Origin: Planoprotostelium fungivorum
Lineage: Eukaryota; Evosea; Variosea; Cavosteliida; Cavosteliaceae
NCBI GenBank assembly: GCA_003024175.1
Contig: MDYQ01000092.1
Span: 1 to 64,000, forward strand
DNA length: 64,000 bases
Direction of reading: 5' to 3'
Of this stretch, positions 11,149 to 22,398 are shown one piece after another. The notes beneath the pieces were generated by a model. That model searched no databases. It worked only from the letters and a program-made list of their open reading frames with translations, and was not told the origin of the DNA. The position numbers and the translations under genes are program-made. How positions within the stretch are numbered: the stretch's first letter is position 1; every line of letters begins with the position of its first letter.

Positions 11149-11931
11149 CTAATATCTCTCGATGGTCCAATGCTCCCAGTCAGCAATACCACTTGCGGTG
11201 TTCACTTTAAACTTCTCGTTGTGATCTCCCGCTCTCAGATAACGTCCCTGAGCCGATCGAAGGACATACTTTCCATCTTTAGGTACTATCTGCCACACCT
11301 CGCAGTCTCCCGTGGTGGGTCTCTATCACCATATGTTCAGCCATCGTCAACAAAATGCAACTCACCAGTCGAACTTTCCCATCCTTCCTCGCAGACAGAT
11401 AACTTCCGTGATGTGAACTGTTTGACTCAGCGACATTGTAATGATAGGATGTTCACACCGAAGGAGATAGAACCCTCCACTGCTGCAGGGTACGGGTATC
11501 CACCTCTCGAACGAGTTCTTATTGGGCACCTGATCTCATTAGAATCATCATACACTTCCATCAAACAGGTGAAAAGTCACCTGTTTCAACTTCTCATTCT
11601 CTCTCGCCGACAGAAGATAACCATGATGAGATCGGATGCCAACATCACTGTCTAAAACGGATAGAGGGCGTTGAACGTGTGTCTGAACATGAACGGCGAC
11701 GAGCTGCTGTCCCCACGGTGGATGATTCGAGATCGGTGGAGGCAGCTGCGAATAACCGGGTGGAGGTTGCACGTGAACTGGGGCTGGAGGAACGTACCCC
11801 GGTTGACTGTAAGGTTGCGGTTGACCGTAAAATGGTTGAGGCTGACCGTAAGACTGAGGCTGGCCATAAGGTTGAGCTGGATTGTGATTGTACGGTGGAT
11901 AAGCACCGTTGTTCGCATGATGATGATGCAT
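11149..11931 (-). CDS. Fascin/hisactophilin-type beta-trefoil protein with P/Q/Y-rich N-terminus
   Basis: ATG 11931 opens with MHHHHANNGAYPPYNHNP, followed by YGQPQ-type repeats rich in proline, glutamine and tyrosine. Then come beta-trefoil repeats: IRSHHGYLLSARENEKLK, a second after a 51-nt intron (GGFYLL, intron, RSHHGSYLSARKDGKVRL) and a third (VPKDGKYVLRSAQGRYLRAG). It ends ADWEHWTIERY, stop at 11149. The three introns (GTGACTTT...ATCAG, GTGTGAAC...ACAG, GTGAGTTG...ATAG) restore one frame throughout. The SHHGxYLSA pattern is that of fascin and of Dictyostelium hisactophilin, actin-binding beta-trefoils. The low-complexity N-terminus resembles membrane- or condensate-associated amoeba proteins. 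Actin binding is inferred from the fold. Confidence 0.72.
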
Positions 11932-12082
11932 GTGGTCTGTGTTCCACGAGAAAAGTGAAGAGTGGGAGCGCTTCAATGTTTCTCGTGTGACAGCAAACTC
12001 GTCTTCACAGAAAATGGACCACGAGAAGTGACTGCATGCCTTGACAGCAGGAACAACAGAAGAACACGAGACGAAATCCGAT

Positions 12083-13907
12083 TTAGTTATTTCCCATTGC
12101 TTCCCACATCTTCTTCAGCTGCTGCACAGACCGATGCATGTATTCCACCTCATCTTCATCAGCATGATCGTTCGACTTGCATTTCTCACCTCCAAGTGGA
12201 ACTTGGCTCTCTGTCGGATGGTTAACGTCCTCTGTACAATCGTGCTCATTGCGTCTAATGCGATCTTGTTCTACAAAGAAATCAGATCACATGCACGATG
12301 ATGATGATTACCTCGTCTAACATGTTTCTTCTGAGTAACTCGAGTGTCGACATGGCTTGGAGTAATTTCGGCACGTCGTTCTTGTTATCCGATTTGTATG
12401 CATCGCTCAGATCTTTGAAATAGAGGGCGATGTCCATATTTAAATTCTCCCTCTCCAATTTGACGTTTTTCATCTACAACAACGTCATCAACATCATCGT
12501 CAATGATGATGTCTCACCCTCTCTATACACTGAATGACCAACTCGTCGATTCTCGCTTCTTGCTGTTTGTTCAAATCCCCATGCATGTGTTGCTTAACCT
12601 TGGCAGCGAAGACGGTGATGGAGTCCCCGTCTAAATCGACCCTCGTGTCCTGCTTGAAGAAGTCGCCGGACTTTAAGAGGTGGTTGGCCACCGAAGGTGA
12701 GATGAGCATCTGGAGGTGACACTCTGCAGCCCCGATGACTTGGTTGCAGAGACCTTCGCACTCCTCGATGATGGGCAGGAGCACATGGTCCGGTGCACCC
12801 GAGCGATAGAGGGGGTCTAAACGAGCTAAGACGGCCACCCTCTTTGCTTCCAGCTGTCGGAGTCAACGATGAGACAGATTAAAATTGAATCATTTCGTTC
12901 AGATGGATGGTGAGAGGGGTACCTCCTCTGCGGCTTCGGCGTGCTCCTTGTCTAACGTCTGTTGTTGTTTAATGTCGTGCATCTGTTGTACGAGTGCCTT
13001 GTGATCCCTCTCCAACTTTTCCTTCTCGGCAATGATGTTTGAGATCTTCTCTTCCATCTGCTCGACGATGACCTGGTATGAAGTCAGATGGAACATCGAC
13101 GGATGGATTCTAGACCTTCTTCTTCTCTCGATATTTACGCGAGGCTTTACGTTGTTGCTCTGCGCGGGCAGTCTCCCTTTCCTCTGCCGTCTTCAACCTC
13201 TTTGTGCCCCTGTGTGGATATGTCATAATCTGGACGCAAATGTAGATGATACCTCTTCTGCCCTCCTCCAAAGTGATCGGAAGGGCCGAGAGGAGAAGAA
13301 TCGTCGCTGTTGCTGCCATTTCCAAAGTTTGCATCGTTGATCTGCGAGGCATCCTCGAGGGGTAACGTCTGTTGCATCAGATTGGAAAAGAATTGTTGGT
13401 TCTGTTGGTGTTGTTGGTGCTGTTGAATATTCTGGTGGCTCTGCATCTGCAGAACATTTGGCTTCAGATCTAGATTTGAGAGGATCTGCTGCTGCTGATT
13501 CAATTGAGTTGGTTGATAAGAGAAGCTGACGTTCGAGTAGAGGGGTTGCGGCCGGTGGACGTTCTGGTTCGTCTGGCTCTGTTGCTGTTGGCTGCATAGA
13601 GGTTAGACGGCCATGTAGATCCGAAACAATGAGATAAACGAATCGCACCCGCTCAACATGCGAGGGTAGCTAGAGGTTGAATCTATGAGAGGTCGAACAA
13701 CCTCCCCCAAATGCTGAGATAGATTTAGAGGGTCGAAGAAATCGTTCGCAAGGGTCTTCTCGTTCAGCCACTGCTCTCATTCAACATTCGGCTCCGAATG
13801 TAAATGCTACATACCGACATCGCTTGCATGTCCCTCTGTGAGTAGTCTGGTACATTTGAATATTGTGCACGTATCAGATTCATGCTCGGGTCAGAGTAGC
13901 CGTTCAT
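12083..13907 (-). CDS. bZIP-type transcription factor with Q-rich N-terminus
   Basis: ATG 13907 gives MNGYSDPSMNLIRAQYSNVP. After an intron ending CTCTATGCAG, a glutamine-rich activation-like region follows (SQQQQSQTNQNVHRP; QHQQHQQNQQFF). An intron (GTATCATC...CACAG) leads into the basic region: ERETARAEQQRKASRKYREK. The leucine-zipper part starts EQMEEKISNIIAEKEKLERD. C-terminal helical exons follow (LARLDPLYRSGAPDHVLLP; KNVKLERENLNMDIALYF; QRAKFHLE then VEYMHRSVQQLKKMWEAMG), with TAA at 12083. Where bZIP basic regions carry an invariant Asn (NRxxAxxSR), this protein has Gln (QRKASRKYR). The long helical C-terminus is not a classic bZIP feature. Nuclear localisation and DNA binding are inferred. 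Confidence 0.72.
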
Positions 13908-14491
13908 GATTCTAAAGTGGACTGCTGATCTCGTCCCCCTGGCATAGATTCGCCATGGTAACCATATCGGAGATCATCTACTCGAGATTTGGTTTTATTT
14001 CCGCTGAACTGTCTTGTCTCTGTGCCACAAAAGCAATCCCTCGATGTGTCACTCCAATTCTACGTTCGCGGCCGCACGTACATCCATAGACTGACTATGT
14101 CGAGTGGCCGTGTTTACACGAGGGCTATTACTCTCTCTGTAGATGATGCTGCCACGCCGAAGTGGATGTAAGGCGGTGACAACTTGGGAGAGAGTAAGTT
14201 GATTTTCTTCGAACGGCGACAGCCGCGACTTTATGTGTGTTTCAATTGGGCCCACATCGGCTTCAGTTTGTGGCATGTTGGCCACCGAACAGTGGAGGGT
14301 ACATCCAGCTGTGGAGCGCATATCTCTTGATGCCCGTGAGTGCAGGTACAATCTATAGAGTCCACTGGGTGGACAGGCTGCTGTACATCGTTGAAAGTCG
14401 TCACAATGGCTCTTGATTTTTTAAAAACCGAATTGGTTCGGTTCGTGGTCCATCTACAATGAAATGATGCGCATCATTGTGATCGTAACAG
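13908..14491. other. Divergent intergenic interval; weak minus-strand reading frame
   Basis: This lies between the bZIP start (-) and the coiled-coil gene start (+), so it must hold both promoters. An open minus-strand stretch at about 14064-14278 begins MPQTEADVGPIETHIKSRLS. Its first residues vaguely recall BolA proteins, but the conserved HxxxLV core of that family is not visible, so I do not call it. Confidence 0.3.
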
Positions 14492-17343
14492 ATGGCATCA
14501 GCGGCTGGGCTCGCGAATAGGGAGGACAACGTCCAGGACAAATTGAATGCCATCAAGACTTTGATCACGAGAACCAATGAGGAGTTAGGGATCACGAAGG
14601 GAGAGCCCCAGGATCCTCTAAAGAGTGCGACGATGACATCATCTGGATCTCACCTTCTCACAGTGCATCCCATGGGCCCAGTTAACATCGACGACGCTCG
14701 ATTTCGGGTCAGAGAGGCGTTACAACAGGTGGGAATCGTTGCATCACAGACACAGATCATAAACTGAAAGAGAAGTATTGTAGGTCCGAGGCGTTTTGAC
14801 TCGATATACACATCAGCTCAATACGGAGAGAGACGTAGCTCTCAACAAGTACCTCAAGATGTTGCAGGTATTCACGATGTCGTCTCTTCTCTGATGTCGA
14901 TCAACTGTCGAACAGGATCGAAACAATTCCGAGAGTGCGGCGAAATCATTGGAGAGGTCATTAGAGCAATGTCAGCAGTTGGGAAACAAATACATCCAAG
15001 ATTCTATCTCTCAAGCAGTGGAGACCCAGAAAGAAGACAACAAGTGAGATGTCACGATCTCCATCAGAAATGACGTGGACAGAGCGATCTCTCGTTTTTC
15101 AGAGAAAGAACAGAGCCAGCAGCGTCTCAACCAGATGATTCACCGCATCAAAGAAGTCGGTGAACAGGTGATGCTTCACCCAATTCTTCCGATTCTCTTC
15201 TCAAACGAAAGAGAAGAGGAGAAGATCTTACAGACGATCACATTCGTTTGCATTATTCTCTTTCAATTCGTAAGATTGAAATACGAGCAGGCTGGACTGC
15301 AGTTCTTCTCTGAAAAATTGGACGGTACGATGAGTGAAGTGCCTAACGCTCACCATCAGATCTCTCTCAGCTCGGTCGCACTTCTATTTGACGTGAGAGG
15401 TCTTCCATAATGATCCCGTGACGAGCGGTTCAGGTGTATCTGAATGAGTTGGGTAACGTGGAGAATGTTTCTCTGACTCTAGAGGATGGAACGCAGAAGC
15501 CAGAATACAATTACGAATTGTGTCAATCAATCAAGTGAGTCGAGTTTTTCACGAGAGATGACAAATTGGATTTTTTCAAACGTGAAGAGAATGAAACCTT
15601 TTTCGATTGAAACCTTACGGTGATAAGATTCTCACACGTTCAACAGGAGAGGTTTCAACGACTTTGTAGATAAGATCACGAAGCTGACAAATCAAGATAA
15701 ACTATTCCAAGAGTTACAAGCGTACGACCTGAAGAAGGTCAAATCAGTCATGGAAGCCGATTTGCTTCTCCTCCACGACGACGAAAAGTGAGAACCATCT
15801 CGTGTTGAATGTCAAAGTGTAGATCATAAGGAGGACACGATGTCCATTTATTTTCCGTTGATAAGAAGCCAGGAAGCATTACAAGCAGTACGAACTACTG
15901 CAAAACAAGTATGGAATGATGAGGAACAGCTGCGAAGGCCTCGTCATCTATTTTTACCTTCCAAAGACGACGATGTCACAGTGGGAGGACACGGAGAATT
16001 CACTGAAACTTCACGAAATGCTCTACGAAAATTCGGTTAAGGAGATAAGAACGCAGGTGAGAAATCTGATGGAAAATGGGTGGAAAACTGATGGAAATGT
16101 GAGGTGTACTCTCTGTTGTTGGGAGTCGAGAAGAGTGGAATGAACGAGAAGACTTTGGCTAAGGAGACACAATTGATCACAGAGAACGAGTGAGTCTCTC
16201 ACTCACTCACTGATACGTTATCATTCATCGTAGATATCGCACCGCTGATCAACATCATCACATCATCCACATCACATCATGATTGACCTCACATCATCAT
16301 CATCACATCATCGACATCACATCTTCCATCTAAGTCTCATCAGTCGCATCACTTTGAAAGATCCATCCATCGACGACCAAGACTCATCGAAGATTCCCGC
16401 CCGCTTCGTCTTGTTCGGCGATCTCCTCTTGTGTGCAACCGCAGTACAGAGTCTCGTCGACCTCTTGACTGAAAGAGATCACACTTGGTCTGACATGAAT
16501 GATAACATGGACACTCAGCCGATCGAATACGAACTCGTGGCAACGAAGGTGAGAGGGGTTTCATTCAAATGAAACTCACGGCGTCAGGCGTCGTCGATGG
16601 AGAAGCAGAAGGTGAGGGAAAAAAAGTGGGGGATGTAATATTTTGGCAGGTTGTAGATGGAGTGGAGCACCATTATGTCTTCTGTGGTAGTAGTGTCAAT
16701 ACGAGTACCATCAGAATCAATCGAATTCCGTTCCACAGCATACACCAGGTGACAGACTCGCTCCCCCCTCCGCCCCGGCCTCATTGTAGATAGGTCCTAC
16801 CCATCTTGCAGATATTGAGACAGCAGCTGATGTTCAGTGAATTGTTCTCGAGCTGTTTCGAAGAAGAAGGAAGAGAGGAACCAACGCAGGCCATGGACCA
16901 AGGTGAGATATTCTACAGAGTGTCATCATGATATCGTATGGATCGTCTTCTATTGTAATCGTTGCGATGTCATCACAACAGTCATGACATCATCATAACG
17001 ATCATCATCATCATCACAACGATCATCATCATCTGAGACACCGATCAACACGACTCGATCATCTGAGACACCATCAGGTTCGAACTGGAGGCAACAGAAA
17101 CAGATGATCGAAATCTCTACGGAATCTCCCGGAACAATCAGTGCCACGCTGCTCCACCCGAAGACTCTCTCTCTCATCTGTTTATCCGTACACATTCTAC
17201 CGGGGGGTCTCATTCAAATAAGACTCTTAGGCTTGACTGAAGAGGTTGCGATGCAGTGGGCGAGCGAGCTGTCTGCCTTACTGGCAGGTTGTAGATCGAT
17301 CCCTCACGTCGTGAATCAATTGATGAGTAAACTGTCGGATTGA
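14492..17343 (+). CDS. Coiled-coil protein with C-terminal PH-like domain (BAR-PH-type layout possible)
   Basis: ATG 14492 begins MASAAGLANREDNVQDKLNA. Many small exons encode heptad-rich helices: YTHQLNTERDVALNKYLKML, SAAKSLERSLEQCQQLGNKY, EKEQSQQRLNQMIHRIKEVG, LKKVKSVMEADLLLLHDDE and KHYKQYELLQNKYGMMRNSC. The C-terminal third has a PH-like start (ARFVLFGDLLLCATAV), then IEYELVATKVVDGVEHHYVF and INRIPFHSIHQV. It ends with EEVAMQWASELSALLAG (a PH-type final helix) before TGA 17343. A long helical half followed by a PH-like half fits membrane-binding BAR-PH proteins or RhoGEF-type PH modules, but no single family motif clinches it. Several introns are ATC-rich, e.g. around 16252-16322 and 16960-17050. 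Confidence 0.5.
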
Positions 17344-17518
17344 GACGTGGACGTTCATGTCATGTGTGGGATGATGATGTAGATGTTTTCGTGGATGAGT
17401 GTCGTGCGTGCACGTGTGGATTCTCCATCGTGAGGTGGAGGTGATGGGTGTCAGACGTGTTGTAGATAGCCATTTCGTGAAATGGGAGACATTTCACATC
17501 TCACATCACGCCGACGTT

Positions 17519-19129
17519 ATGAGCGATGCACATGACCCAGATTCCGATGAAACGAGCGAAATAGAGGAATTGAGGGGAGATGTTCAGGGAATCTATGAGA
17601 GGGGCATGTTTTCATCTCTTCCCATCCAGGTGATATCACGTCACATTTACATCATCTCACACGAACAGTATTTGGGAAAGAATCCTTCGTTATGTTTTAC
17701 ATTCACTCCCATCCGACCTTGGGAGGAGCAGAGTAACGCGAGCGACGAGCTTGCATTCGAATCATTGCCCACCCTCTATCAATTCTGTGTCCTGCAGATT
17801 GTCAAAGATTTCGAAAACATTTCGAAACAAGCTCGTGACGATCTGGATCACTTGTGGTGAACGATCGAGATGATTTCAATCTATATTCTGATGACGACAA
17901 GGTGGTCTTTACCAGTGTATCTGAGGGCATCCGTTTACAATCAGATCACATACAATGGTAGAATGCAACATGATAATCTCTGCTTGTTCAAAGATCTGCC
18001 CCTCTTAAAACGTGACATCTCACCCACATGATTCCACTCATCCCTTCCAGTTCACATCATCGAGATGAACGAAAAATGGTGCGAGACTTTACATCACCAT
18101 CACGACACACGATTCCAAGAGGTGTCAGTCATGGAAGCAGAAGAACCTCACCAACTGGTCGACCTACTGTGTCTCCCCGCCCTGTCCGAGTTGACCGCGG
18201 CCAGTTTGGACTGTCCCAATCTACCGATAGAAGTTGTCAGGCTGTTGCCAGATAGCGTGAACCACTTACGACTAGACACGCAACACTCCCAACCTCGCAA
18301 ATCAGCTCCCAGAATCAGGCAGAGTCGGTGAGAATAACGATCGACCTCCTTTGATGTCTCTTCACATGATATCACACTTTTGTACGGCAAGTGTTGTCAT
18401 GATATCATGATGTCGCACTCCTTCGTGCTGTTTCACTATCACGTTTCACATCATGATATCATACTCGATCACACAACATCACACTTCACATCATCCCTTA
18501 TCATCCCATGACATCATTCACATCTCCATGGTAACACACGATTGACATCTATAAATAGAATGAGAGGAGCTGAAGATGGGTTCGATAGGACCGAACGCCT
18601 CTTATCTCAATACAAGATGACCCCCCTCCGTTTTCCCGCCAATTTGATGTCCATCATTCTCCTCAACTTTCCCACCAAATGTACCCTCGTGTGGGTTCTC
18701 AGTCAACTGACAGGTGACAGACGTGACGTCTACATCGATTGACATCCATCAGAGTTGGAGCATCTGACCGAGCTTGAGATCTACTCGACTGATGAGGTGG
18801 GGTACTCTCTGCGTGCACCTCACACCATATCGATTTCGAGTGAGTACATCGACGATTTGTCACATCACATCGAGAAATTATCGATGCGATCGTGATTTGA
18901 CTCACATCAGGGATGAAAAAGTTGAAGAGGTTGAGCGTGCCCACTTATCTGATGAGTGCGGCATCGTGGAGACACATCACGAGTACGTATCCTACGCACG
19001 TCAATCTGACATTCTCCAGGTCTCCCCCACATCGAGTGCATCATCGGCAGCCGCGGTCCCAATTTCGAATTACAACTCACCGATCGCTCCCCCATCATCA
19101 TCTACAACAGTGATCGTGCCTCGTTGTAG
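17519..19129 (+). CDS. F-box/leucine-rich-like protein of unknown function
   Basis: ATG 17519 starts MSDAHDPDSDETSEIEELRG. Exons separated by short introns read YLGKNPSLCFTFTPIRPWEE, FENISKQARDDLDHL, LPVYLRASVYNQITYN and MEAEEPHQLVDLLCLPALSE. They continue with LPIEVVRLLPDSVNHLRLD, MTPLRFPANLMSIILLNFP and MKKLKRLSVPTYLM. The recurring L..L..L...L spacing with short strands resembles degenerate leucine-rich repeats of F-box-type amoeba proteins, but no clear F-box is seen. The last exon ends IIIYNSDRASL, and its TAG (19127-19129) falls inside a copy of the GTTGTAGA motif. The next gene starts 26 bases later on the same strand, so a single longer gene cannot be excluded. Confidence 0.45.
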
Positions 19130-19155
19130 ACGAACAGAATCTGACGCTTGCAGGT

Positions 19156-21542
19156 ATGACCCTGGAGACGTTCTGTGCTTATCTGGATTACGCCATGGAT
19201 ACAGATTCTCCATCAGGTGACAGACGTCTACGCTACGTCCGATCTGGCGTTATAGACATACATCATCTAACGTGTGATAGACATCCTCTACTCTTCTGCT
19301 GCAGCTGAAGCTCTCATCGGGCAAGGTACACTGATGGATCCACTTTCAGACAGGAGAAGAGCTCTCAACAAAACACCAAAAGGAGATGTGACGTACGGTC
19401 ACATCATGATACGGGTGTGTGGCTCGTTGTAGATCGATGGGTGGCAGGTTGTAGACTGACGTCGCTCAGTACTGCGTGGAGATGTTGAGGAGGAGGTCGA
19501 CTCTGTTGTGTCTTTATCGTGCGTCGTGGTGGCTGTGGAATGCAGTACAGCCATTCGATGTGATTTATACTCGAACGAAACGAGGATTGACTCGTTGTAG
19601 ATCGATCATCCGAACCCACAGTGGATGCATTACGTACAGACCGGTGTCTTGGTGGCCTGTCAATTACCCTGCAGTGAGTCATATACGTGAAATGTCTCGT
19701 TGTAGATGACGAATTCACGAAATTTTCTCCTGATGAGGTGACAGGCTGGGCCATAGAGGAAGTCATTCGTGCTGGTGGTTTAAAAGTGTTGTTAGAGTTG
19801 CTGAGGCGATACATGCTACCCCAACAAGAGGAATTGGGGAGAAAATTGGCGGGAATCATATCGAACCTGACTTACCACCGACGTGAGCCTCGTTGTAGAT
19901 CGTGATGACGTCACGACACGTGATTGACCCCATCAGCCATCGTTCAGATCGCCAGCTGCAGAAAGCCTTTCTCCGTGGAACAGAATGCGAGTTACATATG
20001 GCACCCCCCTCCAGAGAAGTGAAATCTCATCGATATTTCTACTCTGATGGTTTCAAAGGAATGTGAACTTGGTTGAATTGGCCGAACAGAATTGGTACTT
20101 GTACAGAGGAACGGAAATATGGAGGAGAGGTGGAATATTATTACAGGTGAATCTATCCATCTACAATGCGAATCTTCTCATTCGAATGAAACGTTGTAGA
20201 TCAGTCCGACCTGTCAGAAGCAGCTGTGGAACAGAAAATTCTTGGAAAAGTTGTGGACGAGCTCGCATCAACCGTTCAATTCACGTCTTCCCTCACCCAT
20301 GGAGGTGAGAACGTTCGAAGAAAGTTCCGTTCATCTACAACCAGTCAAACGATGCGAAATGTCTCAATTATCTCATCCTGTCGAATCTGTTGTGTTCGAG
20401 AAATCACACTGGTGTACCGGATGATTGTAAAGATATCGTACATGATGTCATGAGTCATGCACTCATCGAACTGATGGGTGAGCGGGTCATCATGACATCG
20501 TCCATACGTTCCCATGATATCATACACGTTGGTCACATCGTTCATAAACGTACTTTATCATCATGATATGACATCATGAGTGAGATATCTCACCGTGGTA
20601 CAGGCTGGAACGGAGGTGATCCGGGCCAGCTCCCCCACTACTTCTCCATGACCAATTATTTGTGCCACCCGGGTAGCCGAGTGAAGAGAGAGCACACCCT
20701 CCTGCTCGAACAGCTGCTGACCACCGACATCCAGAGTCTATCTACAACGATACCGAAGACTCCCCTCTTAACCCTACTGTCAAACCTCTTCCACAGGTGA
20801 TCATCCCTCCTAAAAATTTGGGACTGAGCGTTGTAGATCGTGGACTCCCAATAGTAGCTCGGCGAAGGGGGTGAAGCGTTGGATCCAAGTGCACACGGAG
20901 AACCCAGACGTGGTTCTAGCATCAGATGCAGGTGATATGGATAGCCTCCACTTCTCCTTACCCTCTTTAGAATTAGAAGCGAGGCAGGTCCTGTGTTACA
21001 TCCTCTCTTTCCTCTATCACGCCTCGATCGACCCGACCAGGTGAGATGCATTCAAATGAAACGTCTCATTTGAATGGAACACCTCACTGACGAGGAGACA
21101 GCCGGTTCAAATTGACAAAGAAGGAGGCGGACCTCATCATGAACTTTCTCGGGGTGACACCCAGGCCACACGACAGGTGCACCATCATATGGAGTCAACC
21201 GGACATCATCATCTCATGGATCACACCATCGGCCACACCGGAGGTCCTCTCGTGGACTCTAAAGATGTTGTGTTTTCTGGCCGAGGACAACGATTACAGA
21301 GAGGATATTACGGACAAGAACGTAACGGAAAAGGTACAGAACACGTCTGTTTAGAGGATGATGTGTTGATGATGGTGATGCAGTTGCTGTCGGACGTCAT
21401 CGAGAGGGCAGACTTTGGAAAGTATCAATCTCAGATCTTCAACTGCTGCAAAGAGTTGAGGCATCGATTGTTCGGGCAAGAGAAGTCGGAGTCATCACAA
21501 GATGCAGAAGGCGAAGGATCGAGAAAGAAAATGAAACTGTAA
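19156..21542 (+). CDS. Armadillo/HEAT-like helical repeat protein with C-terminal basic tail
   Basis: ATG 19156 begins MTLETFCAYLDYAMDTDSPS. After a GTGACAGA...GTGATAG intron, DILYSSAAAEALIGQGTLMD follows. Further exons are helical repeats: AIEEVIRAGGLKVLLELLRR, QEELGRKLAGIISNLTYHR, KREHTLLLEQLLTTDIQ, PSLELEARQVLCYILSFLYH, ATPEVLSWTLKMLCFLAEDN and LSDVIERADFGKYQSQIF. It ends GSRKKMKL, a possible nuclear localisation signal, with TAA at 21542. Repeat spacing (two to three helices with LL.LL cores) suggests an ARM/HEAT solenoid, a protein-binding scaffold. Its introns hold the densest cluster of the GTTGTAGAT motif in the window, sometimes with TTGTAG as the acceptor itself (about 19704). No named orthologue recognised. 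Confidence 0.5.
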
Positions 21543-21859
21543 ATGTGTTGATTCCGCCTCTCTTGTTTACATGATCCCATCAATGATGAACACCGTTGCA
21601 CCCACAGAACAGATGAAGATGATGGAGAATGACAACTGCGAGATACGTTGAAGCGGTTTGTATTTCACTGATCTATGCGCTTCCTCGCCGCTCAGAGCCC
21701 TAGGGTCACTAGTGGCTGTCACGACAGGCAAGAGTGGAAAGCACAAATCCGACTGCCAGTAATTACTCGAATCAAAACACACCACAAAAATACACCTTTT
21801 CTGCACTCAACCGCCCTCTCGAACAACTCTCATTTTCAACACCAACCGAAACAGACAAC

Positions 21860-22024
21860 ATGGCCCCTCCCTGCCCCAAATGCAACAAGTCTACATGGGT
21901 CAACCCAGGCATGACCGCAGCTCAGGGAACATGCGCCAAATGCTCTCCCACAAACTACTTCACCCAGTGCGTCCAATGCAAGATCAACTTCTGCAGCAAG
22001 TGTGGAGGTACCGCTAAGAAATGA
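21860..22024 (+). CDS. Tiny cysteine-rich zinc-binding protein (54 aa)
   Basis: From ATG 21860 the frame reads MAPPCPKCNKSTWVNPG, then TCAKCSPTNYFTQCVQCK, then INFCSKCGGTAKK, TGA at 22024. Four CxxC pairs in 54 residues would bind two zinc ions in a cross-braced or ribbon arrangement. The frame is also open upstream to an in-frame ATG at 21734, but those residues are low complexity (Asn, Ser, Thr, Gln), so I prefer the shorter start. No named family recognised. Confidence 0.6.
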   Translation: MAPPCPKCNKSTWVNPGMTAAQGTCAKCSPTNYFTQCVQCKINFCSKCGGTAKK

Positions 22025-22398
22025 GGCCGACGGCCAACTGCATCGCTGACCGACGTCGGCTGATAAAAATAAGACATGTATTCCAATGGTGCATCATATG
22101 GTTGGCTGCTTTGATGGTTCCGCGTCAACTGATAGCACGATTGCAGCAATTACACGATGATCCGTCTCATACCATGATACCGAATGCCGATCCGCTTTTT
22201 CTCACAAATCGGAAGCAGCACCGAAAGACATGTGGAATATATCAGTCGCTTCACAAGCGTATTTAGCAGCTCGTGAGAGGTATAAAATGTCTCAATGGTG
22301 CGAAATCCAAATAAAATGGCGATAAAACGATGATAAAACTACAACGAACGCCACCCACGTTTCATGTGATGTGATCTCCTTGGTTGACATCAATCGCG
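22025..22398. other. Intergenic interval, nothing recognised
   Basis: This stretch follows the zinc protein and includes an AATAAAA tract near 22310 that could belong to its polyadenylation region, and the promoter of MED18. No repeat, RNA gene or open frame is convincing. Confidence 0.5.

Noticed and set aside
11050-11655. A 201-residue plus-strand open frame
   Set aside because: It runs antisense through the beta-trefoil gene, whose spliced minus-strand reading has repeated motifs and consistent introns.
14064-14278. A possible BolA-like protein (GPIETHIKSRL start)
   Set aside because: Only the first dozen residues resemble BolA; the conserved core with its His is missing in every splice I tried.
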